From Chondrosia reniformis (taxonomy: Eukaryota > Porifera > Demospongiae > Chondrillida > Chondrillidae), in contig OX359196.1 of NCBI GenBank assembly GCA_947172415.1, positions 5,335,901-5,399,900 of the forward strand: a stretch of DNA of 64,000 nt. The letters run 5' to 3'. Numbering within the stretch: position 1 is the first letter of the stretch; every line of letters begins with the position of its first letter. Positions 15,645 to 25,519 of this stretch are shown in pieces. Both the position numbers and the translations under genes were made by a program. Under the pieces are notes generated by a model, which was given only the letters and a program-made list of their open reading frames with translations, did no database searches and had not been told where the DNA came from.

Positions 15645-16378
15645 CTACCACCTGCCCGCCATTTTATGCAATTAGGGATTAACCAATGAGGTCACAGGCG
15701 TACTATAGGTGTAGTTGGAGATAGAGTAAGTATACATATATTCAATTCAATTCAATGATTAAGGTGCATCATGCCCAAGGGCATTAGGACCGATACTGGT
15801 CCAATGTAGCACCAACACATGTGAGTGTACATAATTATAAGCAAAAAGATATATAACAACACATAAATAGCTATATCAAGTCAAACATACATAGTAGAAG
15901 GCACCATGCTTATAATAAAACGTCAATTAAATCTTGCATGCCACATATCAGAGATTATAGATAAGATTTTATAATTTCTGCATGCAGAGGACAATAAGAC
16001 AACAGCCAATTTGTCATGATCGCCTTCCTGGTGTTCATGCACTCTCGCTAGCAATGGTTCTCTGATATTGTAAGTACAAAATCAGTGCAAATTTTAAATT
16101 TCTAAAACTCATTGGACATGCTTTCTAGATGTCTGTGATTTGACACCAAGTATAAGTTCCATTTGATAGAGCTTCAGCACTAAATGTGTATAAATGCAAA
16201 TATGAATAATTTCTAAACTCATTGGACAGGCTTTATATCATAAGATTGGGTTACTTATATAGTACATATTAATTATATAAATATTAAATATGAGTGAGTA
16301 TCCGTTTATGCATACTCATACTTACAATATAAACTTATATATGCAATATGAAAATATGTTTGGTTTTAGAGATGATCA
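15645..16378. other. Intergenic, 730 bp; possible repeat tail
   Basis: No gene is seen. At 15740-15820 a TTCAA-rich stretch is followed by AAGGTGCATCATGCCCAAGG and GGACCGATACTGGTCCAATG, which looks like a dispersed repeat but has no second copy in the window. TTTCTAAACTCATTGGACA-like segments occur twice (about 16098 and 16210). Confidence 0.4.
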
Positions 16379-17231
16379 CTAGCTATGTTGTCTCTCTTCC
16401 AAAACATCCTTTGGGTTGATCTCTCCCATAACCAAATTACTGTCCCTTAGGACCATTTCTTCTTTGTGCAGCTCATCCTTGATTTGGTTCAAATCATCTC
16501 CTTGTCTGCTTGACCGAGAACCCTCTACCTTGCTTGAGGAAGCTGAAAGGGGTCTACTCTTCCTAGACTGTGATTTAGAGGTTGATGGCCTTGTTCCTGC
16601 ACTGGAGGGTCTAGTTGCACTTCTCTTGGAGCCATTTGATGACCTGGAAGCTGCAGTTAGTGGTTTAGAGTCACTGGTAGAAGGTCGTGAAGCTGCCGCT
16701 GAGGACCTTGTACCACTTTGTAGTCTAGAACCACTGGTAGGAGGCCTGGATGCACCAGGTGGTTGCTTTGATGCTGTTCCATTTCCTGTGGAAGGTCTCG
16801 GTGATGTATCCCTATGTGCCTTTGCTGCGCTACTAGTCCTGGAGCTAACAGAACTTTGTTCGACCAATGTACCACTTTTTTGCGATTGTCGGCTGGAGGA
16901 TCTAGATTCAGCAGATCTTTTGGAATTAGTCGTAGATGGACGAGAGTCTACTGAACTGACTGATCTGTCATCTTCATCCTCATCTTCTCCTAATTGAGAC
17001 TAGCAGAGACGTAAACAATGAATAAATGGAGAATATCGTAAACGAAGGGGTTAACAATGCTATAGCAAAAATAACGAATTTCGAAAGTGAAAATATAGTC
17101 TAACGGTAACCATCAGTTGTACATACATTTACTAGCTCAAAATATACCTGCAGCAGTATTCTCTTTGCTTCAAATGCGCGATCAATAGACCTCTGCCTTC
17201 GCAATGCCTCCAAGTGGTAAGCCGTTGCCAT
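16379..17231 (-). CDS. Ser/Arg-rich disordered protein, function unknown
   Basis: Two exons, 17148-17231 and 16379-16999, join in phase 0 to 234 residues. The first exon encodes MATAYHLEALRRQRSIDRAF, a likely helix; the second begins with an acidic run (GEDEDEDD), then a long low-complexity part rich in Ser, Arg, Thr, Pro and Lys with repeated RPSTS/SRPS-like motifs, and ends in a charged helix (DDLNQIKDELHKEEM). I recognise no domain. Such sequence suits a phosphorylated, possibly cytoskeletal or nuclear protein, but that is a guess. The 194-codon frame on the opposite strand is a shadow. Its start codon is only 48 bp from that of the divergent four-TM gene. Confidence 0.7.
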
Positions 17232-17279
17232 CCTTGTCACCACGCCCCTTCTTGAGGAATGCTAGGCTCCGCCTACAAA
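17232..17279. promoter_or_regulatory. 48-bp divergent promoter/5'UTR space
   Basis: All sequence between the start codons of the Ser-rich gene (-) and the four-TM gene (+). It contains CACGCCCC, a GC-box/KLF-like motif, and no TATA box. Both 5'UTRs must be very short, or the transcripts overlap. Confidence 0.5.
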
Positions 17280-18394
17280 ATGGCACCGTCACGTTCTCGA
17301 GGTACGCATGTAAATGTGTTAGTAATTTTGCCTTTGTTTAGTTTTTCTTACAATTTTAGGGCGTAAAAGACTCGAAGAGGCCACAGGAGCCGAGGGCTGT
17401 TGTGCCAGATGTTGTGATGCATGTCGTTGTTCACCGCTCACTTGCGGGATATTTATAAGTAAGTAGGAAATGGTTTAGCGTTTACTGATTCCTTTGTCCA
17501 CGTTTATGGAAATCCATTCATCAATTCATTGTGCATTAAGATGTTGAAATTAGTGTAGTATCGTAGAAAGTTAGATGGTACTTAACTCCGTGCTCCCCTT
17601 GTTCACGTAGTCTCGGGTAGACAGACCGCTATCCTATCGTCAGACGAGTTAGGACCTTGTATACAGTTTATGTTAGGACTGACATTCCGTAGGACTCTGA
17701 CATATTAACTGGTTGAAGGCATAATGAAATGAATAACATCATTCTATCATGCATCATCAATTAATATAGTCCTATGAAAAGTTGCACCTCAAAACAAATC
17801 CTATAGAATAGCCTGTCCCACCAACCATGTGATGTTAGTAAATAAATATGGAGGTGAGACAGTGGTCTGGCTATGTGACACTAATGTTCCCCTTGTTCCG
17901 CAGGTGTAGGTATTTTGGTAGCTGCGACTTTCATCCTCTGGTTTGCAGCGGCCGGTTTGGGAGAAGCAGAATACACTGATGAGTGTAAGGCAGCCTTTAA
18001 TGGCTCTGGTCTGGTGCTGAGCTTCTCCTCCTACCTCGGAGGGGCAGGGATCCTAGTGATCCTTCTCATTTTTGGGCTTATAGTTAGCGGAGTAGTTGTC
18101 TTCGGACTCATAGTTGAGAGTTTGCCCAAGATAGTGCGAGGTATTGCTATTGCATGTATTGCGGTTCCTGTACTGGTGCTTGTGTTCTTCTGTGGTTGGT
18201 TGATCCTGGGCACAGTCATGATAACGCGACTGGACTTCGATAAGGGAATTTGTCAGCTGCAACTGAATGCCATCGTATATATATCCTTAATGTGGGGATA
18301 TCTCGTGATCCTCGTTGTAATTGGCATACTTTTGATTCTTTTCATGGGAAGAAAGGTCGGAAGAGAGGCAAAGAAATTGATTGATCGTAACTAG
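17280..18394 (+). CDS. Four-transmembrane protein with Cys-rich N-terminus
   Basis: Exons 17280-17301, 17360-17458 and 17904-18394 join in frame to 203 residues. The N-terminus is basic, then Cys-rich (CCARCCDACRCSPLTCG), a likely palmitoylation region facing the cytosol. Four hydrophobic spans follow: about VGILVAATFILWFAAAGL, then AGILVILLIFGLIVSGVVV, then IAIACIAVPVLVLVFFCGWL, then ISLMWGYLVILVVIGILLIL, with a basic tail (GRKVGREAKKLIDRN). The layout recalls small tetraspan families such as TMEM272-like proteins, but I cannot name it; the tetraspanin CCG motif is absent. Shares a 48-bp start-to-start interval with the Ser-rich gene. Confidence 0.8.
17608..17640. repeat. Short dispersed motif TAGTCTCG..GTAGCCAGACC (three sites)
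   Basis: A related ~25-bp segment occurs here (TAGTCTCGGGTAGACAGACC), at 22911-22930 (TAGTCTCGTGTAGCCAGACC) and at 29269-29288 (TAGTCTTGTGTGCCAGACCC). All are in introns or just past a gene. Probably remnants of one dispersed element; its limits cannot be set. Confidence 0.4.
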
Positions 18395-19151
18395 TTTCAA
18401 CAAACCTTGTATCATTTAATTCAATGAAAATGTAGTGTTATTCAATCACATAACCATATGTGTTTGGATATGTTATTATATTAAATATAGAAAATCCATA
18501 TTTCTATTAACTCAATAAGTTATACTCAATAGACTTGTAAAAGGCCGTTTATTTTCACTTCTATTCCGGATGGAGTACATTGAAGTGCTAGAGCAAGAGT
18601 AGGAAACCTGAACAGCATTCATTTAATTGGACTCTGTACAAGCCACAACAACATAACATGTCAAAACATGAATGCCATACTAATGTACCATACATACCTT
18701 ACTTCCTCAATCAAGTACAGTAGAATCTCATTATAACGAAATCACTTATAGTGAATGTCTCAGTATAGTGAAGTACTTTGCTAGCTCCAGCAAAAGTTGT
18801 ATACTATCATGTACATTCAATATAGTGAATATTCGATATAAGGAACTAATTTTGGTCCCCTTTGAGCTTCACTATAATGATTCCATTATACGCATATAAT
18901 AAATCACAAGTATACCCAAACTTGTGTGTTCTCGTCATAACCTATAGTGTGCTAGCAATATTGTGTACAGGAGACCTCCAATGAAGTTTCTTTTAATGCA
19001 GAAGAAAGTAGCTCATCGGCACTCCTTATTGGAACCTTGGAGTTTGGGATTAAGGGATTTGATAACTAAGGGTGTACCATACAAGCTAAAATACTGAAAT
19101 TGAATCAGAGCTATGATATTAAAGTGTGGAATGGTACAATCTCATAAAATA
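18395..19151. other. Intergenic between convergent four-TM and nucleobindin genes
   Basis: No gene is seen. Holds the MITE at 18716-18891. Confidence 0.6.
18716..18891. mobile_element. MITE, CAGTRGAATCTCATTATA-ended family (copy 1)
   Basis: Begins TA-CAGTAGAATCTCATTATAACG and ends in a diverged reverse complement followed by TA. The inside (TATAGTGAATGTCTCA, GAAGTACTTTGCTAGC, CATTCAATATAGTGAATATT, TTTTGGTCCCCTTTGAGC) recurs in opposite orientation in the element at 50548-50741. Ends and TA target fit a Tc1-mariner/pogo-type non-autonomous element. Confidence 0.7.
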
Positions 19152-22100
19152 TTAGGTCTCTGTTGGATTGCCGTCTTCAGGTTTTGTGTTCTCTTTTTCC
19201 TGATTTTGTTCTTCTTTAGTCTCGTGCTCAGTGTTACCTACAGTTTGTTCTTGATGAACTTCATTTGGCTTCTCTACCTCTGGAGGGTTATGACTCTCCG
19301 GTTGGGAAGGTTGCTCGGGTTGCTCTTGTCGATGTTCCTCTGGAGGGTTATGATTCTCTGGTTGGGAAGGTTGCTCGGGTTGTTCTTGTCGACGTTCCTC
19401 CGGAGGTGATGAATGATCTTGCTCATTTATCACTGGATGGTTACCCAATTCTGCATCGTCACCAATTAACCCTTTACCAGCGGGTGCTATACTAGGATGA
19501 GTGTTTATCTCATCTACCTCATCGTCGTCATAGTAATCATCTACACACACATTGCAAAGGAGAGGAAATGAATGCCCACAAATTACACATCATTTATAAT
19601 TCATTGTTACATTTCCCTTAATTTTACGTAACATACAGGTGGAGAAGTTTTAGGTATTCTACATATTAATATGTTCCACTGGATCAGCTAATGTGTACAT
19701 CCAGTTAAATTTGCAAAATATTAATAATTCTAGACTTAAAACTTTTCACTTATGTACATACCAAGGATTGCCAAGGATTCACAGAAGATCAAGATAAAGA
19801 AAAAGACAAAGACTCCCAGGACCACTGATGAAGGGTGGAATTCCCAGAAACGGCTGTCTGACCCAGTGGAGAAGAAGATGAAAGAAGGGAAAAGAAGGAA
19901 GAAAAGACTACTGTATCTTCATCTAAAGCTCTCCTTAGGTTTAGTTCCCCTATAGGCTCTTTTTACAGAATAGGCATATAGCATGTAGGAAAATGGTATC
20001 TTAGATTTTTCATACATATTTACATGAATAAGAAAAAGTCCCATTTAATGGAATATGTGTTGCACTAGATACAGAGAACAAGCTGTTAGAGTATTTGTAA
20101 CAATTGAGCATACACTACGACTAACACTCAGACTGGATTGCTAATTCCTGCTTACTTATGACACAGGAGAGGTTCTTAGGCCCATACACAGAAACCCCAT
20201 TAGTGCAGTAACTCAACATACTTGTTGTATAAAGTACGTACTATATACGGAGTATCAGTCATTGAACTAGTAATTGGACTATCAGAGTACAATAACTTAC
20301 AGTAATCTCCATTAAAGTGTTTGGCAAATTCATCCAACTCCTCATCATTGTACAAGTCTTCTTGATCAATATCCTTCCATTCTTCATCATCGTAGTTTGA
20401 TCCTTCAGTGTACTTGAGGAATTCTTTGTAAGATATCATGCCATCCTGATTCGTATCAATCTATTATAAGATATAGTGTCAACATTCTAGTTACTACGTA
20501 CATATGTATGTACGTATAGACACAATTGGATCCATTTCACCAGTACGTACTTCTTGCATTACGTGTTCCCTCATTCTCGACATTTCTTCATGAATCTCGC
20601 TCTGATCTCTACCCTCTCCATAAATGTCTTTCACTTCCTTGTAAAACATGGCCTCCAACTCAAGTGGGTCCAGAAATTTATCTTGGTTTGTATCTATACA
20701 AAGATAGATGATATGGAAAGTGTTTGCAAGGATCCAGCAGAAAGTATGTTATCATCATCATCATTGAACTCTGGATCCCTGCCCAATCATGTCCCCTAAG
20801 CCAAATTTGGTTCCGCCCGAGAAGTGCAATGAGCTAATGGGCGGAACCGAATTTGGCTTAATGGGAACCAGAGTCTTTCCCTAGCCACTCAAAAAGATAG
20901 TCAAGCCATAGACAGCTGTTTCAACAGTATGGTATAAGGTGGAAGCTTGAGTGGCTAGTCTGCTAATACTCACAAAATGCTTGTGGTTTCCTTATCAGCA
21001 GATAGAATATTAAAAATTGAATTACTAACCGTGCATTAGGAAAAAACTCTTTGGTTCAAAATCTTCCTTTTCCATTTCATCTTGATTCTCCCACACATCT
21101 TCAAGTTGCTCTTTACTGGCCTGAAGGAGAAGATACCGAATCAATTCTAATTAACAAAGAGAAACAATGGCCTACTGGATGTGGCATTTTCTGTTTTCTT
21201 CTCTCTTCCATTTCCTTCTGGTATTCCTCTTCTGCCTTTATTCTTTCCCTTTCATTCATCTTTTTTAACTTATCTCTCCTCTGTAATTCTACGCCCATTT
21301 CGTGTTCTTTAAATATCTCCTTTCTCTTTGAATCAAGGGCCTGTAAAACCTCTAGTTTCTGCAAAATGATAAAATGTGAAAAGTTGTACTGACTCTATCC
21401 AAAAGCATGTAAAAGGCAGGTACCAAAGATTCATTTCCCAATATTTCATTGCTAATTGTGACTGTCCTCAAACACAATAATAGCATCACTTGCAATCAAA
21501 GTGTGTAACACAATGAAATAATGATGGCTTCTGGTATACATCACTGGCTACATGGTGCAATCTGATTGGCTGCCGTATGTACACACAGACACTTACACAG
21601 CTTTGCTTCTTCAACCAATTAATTATTCAATCAACCTAACCTTAGTTCTTTAAAAACCTACTTCCTTAATTATGTAAGCCACCAACCAGAAGGAGCTTAT
21701 CAGCTTGTACACATGAGACAAGCCGGTACATTCTAATTGGATGAAAACCAACTGGCCTATACTACATACTAATACAGCATAAGGGAAGTCCGAAAGGGAG
21801 GGCACTAAATAGGATACTAGTACACAGAGGGGGGTCCTTACAACTATACCTCATGCATCATTTTTTCAATGTCTTTATCTGAAATGTCCTTTGGGAGAGA
21901 TTCTAGACCAAGCGCTTTCAGTTCCATAGGTGATATAGGTATTCCTTCCATTCTCAGTTGCTTCACGCGAGCTAGGCCCCTTAACTGATCAATTATGGAT
22001 CGTTTTGCTTCGTCCAGTCTGGATCTTACATCTTCACTCTCGGGAGCTAGTTTCTTGTCTACAGTATTCCACACTTCCTTAGCTTTCTCGTACCTTTCTT

Positions 22101-22320
22101 GCATCTGATCGAACGTCTTTTGGTTCAGTTGTCGTAGTTCTTCTACATAACGTTTATATTCTTCCTCGTCTAAGCCTACAATACCGTCATTCTTAACGCG
22201 ATGCTTTTCATTCCCTCCTTTACTACTTTTACCATCTCCTCCTGTACCTACTGGGGCTCCGATAGACAAATAAACTATATTCAGAATTATAAATAACGGT
22301 ATCAACCACTTTAACGCCAT
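19152..22320 (-). CDS. Nucleobindin (calcium-binding EF-hand protein)
   Basis: Golgi/secretory-pathway Ca2+-binding protein that also binds G-alpha and, in some reports, DNA. I start at the ATG 22320-22318, which puts a signal peptide first (MALKWLIPLFIILNIVYLSI); an upstream in-frame ATG at 22386 would add 22 residues. The first long exon (to about 21850) and the exon at about 21120-21360 (ERERIKAEEEYQKEMEERRK) are coiled-coil. Two EF-hands follow: FFLMHDTNQDKFLDPLELEA (about 20995-21045 and 20640-20700) and VDTNQDGMISYKEF (about 20410-20460). The last exon (19152-19550) is Gln/Glu/Pro-rich with a 20-residue tandem duplication. Human NUCB1 and NUCB2 have the same order. One-to-one orthology cannot be set. 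Confidence 0.9.
19279..19398 (-). repeat. 60-bp coding tandem duplication in nucleobindin tail
   Basis: Two 60-bp copies (19279-19338, 19339-19398) encode the peptide RQEQPEQPSQPESHNPPE and a near-identical partner. The length keeps the frame. Silent and replacement differences between copies are few. Confidence 0.85.
19771..20013 (+). repeat. Dispersed ~240-bp repeat with hammerhead-like motif, copy A
   Basis: Lies in a nucleobindin intron, antisense to the gene. It starts CCAAGGATTCACAGAAG, has an A/G-rich middle, and ends GCATGTAGGAAAATGG plus a T-rich tail. The copy at 36039-36280 is almost identical over its whole length, and fragments occur at 4420-4545, 5262-5326, 23655-23720 (-) and 26921-27015 (-). 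The hammerhead-like part is at 19819-19864. No protein domain is seen; the open frame through the A/G-rich part is low-complexity. Confidence 0.8.
19819..19864 (+). ncRNA. Hammerhead-ribozyme-like motif (copy A)
   Basis: CTGATGA (19825-19831), hairpin GGG/CCC (19833-19835 with 19843-19845), GAAA (19847-19850), very short stem III closed by C19851-G19856, and the cleavage triplet GTC (19856-19858). Stem I would pair bases before CTGATGA with those after GTC; here it has two mismatches in six. The base pair usually closing stem II is replaced by A/A. A competing hairpin CCACTG/CAGTGG (19822-19827, 19864-19869) is possible. Core and order fit type I hammerheads; activity is not shown. Confidence 0.45.
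20797..20861. mobile_element. Small hairpin element with 21-bp inverted repeats
   Basis: TAAGCCAAATTTGGTTCCGC at the left and GCGGAACCGAATTTGGCTTA at the right flank a 20-bp loop, within a nucleobindin intron. Likely a minimal MITE; no second copy is in the window. Confidence 0.6.
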
Positions 22321-22430
22321 TTTGTCATTGATCTGTATCATAATGGTTTTCTCCGTATATCGAACCAAAGTATCCGGTGACTCCACGTGTTCCTCAGGGA
22401 AGCTTGTGCTGAGAGGATATCGTGCGCGAA
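22321..22430. promoter_or_regulatory. Divergent promoter, nucleobindin / SNU13, with CACGTG
   Basis: 110 bp between start codons. A palindromic E-box CACGTG lies at 22384-22389. No TATA box is seen. Confidence 0.5.
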
Positions 22431-23228
22431 ATGGTGAGCTGTTTATATACTTAGGAAGTATTGCACAAGTTGCATTTAAAATATCCTTTTAACTCCATGG
22501 CTCGTTTATAATTTTGAGTGGTACACAAATCAGATTAATGTAAATGATGAGGGAGAAGGGTTTGATGCTATTACTTGGCTTCTTTGTATATGATAGACAT
22601 CATCTTAAGATGTCACTACTTCCGGTTGCTCTCTCACACAGGCAACAGAAACAAAAGTCAACCCAAAGGCCTACCCCTTGGCCGACCCCCAGCTCAGTTC
22701 CACCATCTTGGACCTCCTTCAGCAGGCTGTTAATTACAAGCAGCTGAAGAAGGGCGCTAATGAGACCACCAAATCTCTCAACAGAGGGATTGCAGAGTTT
22801 GTTGTGATGGCAGCAGATACAGAGCCACTGGAGATCCTTCTTCATCTCCCACTGCTCTGTGAAGACAAGAATGTACCCTATGTATTTGTGCAATCTAAAT
22901 CAGGTAGGCATAGTCTCGTGTAGCCAGACCACTATCTCGCCTCCATATTCATGTGATGAGTCATGCATAACAGGAAGTAATAACCTGCAACTACTGTCTA
23001 CATATAACTATATAGAGTGTTTTGTGTTTTATCTATAGACTTTTACTTCACATATATTTATTAATCTGCTTACTTTACTTGTAATAATTTTTCATTGTTG
23101 TAGCATTAGGCCGTGCTTGTGGTCAGACACGCCCTGTAATAGCATGTGCAGTGACAGTCAATGAAGGATCCCAATTGAAACCTCAAATTCAGTCACTTCA
23201 ACTAGCTATCGAAAAGTTGCTGATTTAA
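22431..23228 (+). CDS. SNU13: SNU13 / NHP2-like protein 1 (15.5K)
   Basis: L7Ae-family protein that binds kink-turns in U4 snRNA and box C/D snoRNAs, nucleating the U4/U6.U5 tri-snRNP and snoRNPs. Exons 22431-22433, 22642-22903 and 23104-23228 give 129 residues, against 128 in human. The first coding exon is only the ATG, directly followed by GTGAGC. Diagnostic stretches are [69 protein letters not shown] and [15 protein letters not shown]. It ends IEKLLI. Start-to-start with nucleobindin is 110 bp. Confidence 0.95.
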
Positions 23229-23382
23229 AAACTGGATGATTTTTTAAAACAAAATCATTTTAAAAATGTGTTGCTATGCGTATTATATTACCACCAGTTG
23301 TAGTCACCACAAAGTAACATTGAAATTCAAACCAAGGAAACACTTTCTATACTAAAAAACTAAATATTACAGTCAATCAAAC

Positions 23383-25420
23383 CTAAACACTGTCCTCAGT
23401 TTTCAAAGCTGTTGTCATGAGAACGGTGTGGCTCCTGTCCCAAACCTGACCTGAAATGGACCAGTGCTTCTCATGAAAGAGAACTAAAAGTAAAAACCAC
23501 AGGATGGCAAAACAGAAAACTCTAAGCATGCACCTACACATACATAATTGGGTCTCCATTTCAGAACTAAGCAGTGGTCTCTGCTACAAACATAACAACC
23601 TGGTGATATGCCAATTGCTAGTGGCAGTCAAAAGTTCTGATCACTGAAGCTATACAAACACATGAGGATACAAGAGTTTTTTCCTACTTCTCTTCTTCAC
23701 TGGGCCACTTCATGTAGAAGCTTTTAAATCAATTCTAATACACTCAGTCAGTCAGTCAGTCAGTCAGTGTGACCTAACCTGCATCTCCAGCATCTAGGTT
23801 AACATTTCTGTGCATCATGCAGAATTCTGCACAATCATAGGAGGGGTCGATGGTGATCCTTAGCTTCCCCTTCAGTACCACCATCAAGAGCCAACTCCCT
23901 CCTTCAGCATTCCAATTATCCTGCAAAGACATTCAGATCACACAGTATTCCTGCTGGCCAAACACTGAGCCACAAGTGTAAAATGCAAACATGGTACTAG
24001 ATTACAATTTAAGGATCATGAGAAGCTGAATATATGAAACTGTTGTTGAAACATACTGGAATATGGACATATCTGGACCACTGCCGACCAATGAACATGA
24101 CTGGATTTCTATGTACCACATAACCCGGGAACACCTTCAACTCAGGAAGCAAATCTAAAACTGAATTTTCTCCATTTTCACATTCGTGCCTACATTGAGA
24201 TGATAGAGTACAATCCACTACACCAATGAGGCAGCAACACTCTAATTCTTAGCACATTTGGTTTAGCTCTAAGGACAGTGGAGAGTCTATACACAAACAT
24301 CACCTATCATGGAAAGAGCTAGCATGTTTCCTATCGCTATACACCCCACAACTCCTCTTTAATTGAGTTACCATAGAACTGAAGGTAGAGTGGTTTGGCA
24401 GTGAATGAGACTGCAAACACAGTTTCCTGGTGCACTTTAATTAGAAAGAAGTTCAATGGCTCTAAACAAACAGCAACATTCATACACTAGGAATTGCCTA
24501 TGTGATGCATATGACATTAAGCACTTCACCAAGCCACAACTGTAAGAATTACAATGCTCAGAAATGGACCAATTTGAAGAAAACATAGAATGTAGCAATT
24601 AAGATGCGTGTGGGTTCATTGTATATATAGCTAGTTTAAATTACCAAGCCATTTTCCATGTCTTATTAGACTTCAGATAACCCTCAACTTTGCTCTCCTC
24701 TTCCATGAGCTCCCAAAAGAACTTGTCCACTTGTCCATCAACGTCTTCTTCTCCTCCAAAGTCTCCACATGATTCTGGCCTGATGGACCCTTTCAAGTAC
24801 TCTGATCTGATGTCCAACATTCCTATTCCAGATTGCGGGAGCTGTACAAAGCCATTTTGGACAAGAAACTCATCCTCAGAGCTCGGAAGTTTTGAGAAGG
24901 AAGTGTTAGAAATAGTTAGACCACTCATGCACCCACACGTGTAGGCAGGAGAGAACGGATTCAGTACGAGGCAAGGTCTGTTTATCTGAGGGATTATAGG
25001 TGAAATTGACATTGATATGATCCTAAATGCACGCAAAATCGGGTACATATTCTGTTGTATGTACAGAGAAAAGGCTTGGTTTAAACTTTCTACGTAATAG
25101 ATCGCAAATCCAGCCGCAACGAGGAGCAACACCATGATCCAAAGGGCCTTCAAGGCAATCTTAACCAAAGACCATAGATGGCACTTGAAACCAGGTCTTC
25201 TTTTCTTCAACTCATCCTGTAACAGTGTCTCGTATTTCGACAGTAGCTCGCTATTGTCCTTCTCGCTGATCACTGCTGCCGTGAGAGCGTCCAGTTGAGT
25301 AGTAAAGGACTCATAGGACTGCACCTTCCCGTTCGTCCCCTCTGCTTTTTTACCCTTTTTCCTTTTCCTAACTTCAGTCATTAGAGCACAGAACGCTAAA
25401 ACTACTTCTTCGAGCCTCAA
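23383..25420 (-). CDS. Single-pass membrane protein with cupin-like C-terminus, unrecognised
   Basis: ATG at 25420, stop 23385-23383. The long first exon (24650-25420) encodes a Lys-rich, probably cytosolic start, one TM span (about LWIMVLLLVAAGFAIYYV) and a luminal/extracellular part with Cys residues (RPCLVLNPFSPAYTCGCMSG). Exons at about 24050-24191, 23772-23920 and 23383-23479 join in frame and encode PGYVVHRNPVMFIGRQWSR, then GGSWLLMVVLKGKLRITIDP, then LDAGDAVLFHEKHWSISG and a stop. The GxW..V.KGKLR..D..L.AGDAV pattern resembles a cupin/jelly-roll barrel. I cannot name the family. Topology (type II) is inferred from the charged N-terminus. Confidence 0.75.
23655..23720 (-). repeat. Fragment of hammerhead-bearing repeat (minus strand)
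   Basis: On the minus strand it reads AGTGAAGAAGAGAAGTAGG then CTCTTGTATCCTC, matching the middle of the 19771-20013 repeat just after its hammerhead part. A (TCAG)n run follows at about 23745-23770. Confidence 0.5.
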
Positions 25421-25519
25421 GAAGTTGAAAGTAATACCGAAAAAATAGATTTTTCGTTTTTGGGGCTGCTTTATGAATTAATTAGGGGAATACCCTGTTT
25501 CCTTCACCTAGGTTTAAAA

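Noticed and set aside
16416-16997. 194-codon Leu-rich frame on the plus strand
   Set aside because: Shadow of the Ser-rich gene on the minus strand; Ser codons read in reverse give Leu and Ala runs.
19113-19409. Hydrophobic plus-strand frame that looks like a membrane protein
   Set aside because: Antisense of the Gln/Pro-rich nucleobindin tail.
19752-19955. Lys-rich frame KDSQKIKIKKKTKTP also present at 36030-36223
   Set aside because: A/G-rich part of the dispersed repeat. Both copies are open only because they are near-identical; no domain and no start context.
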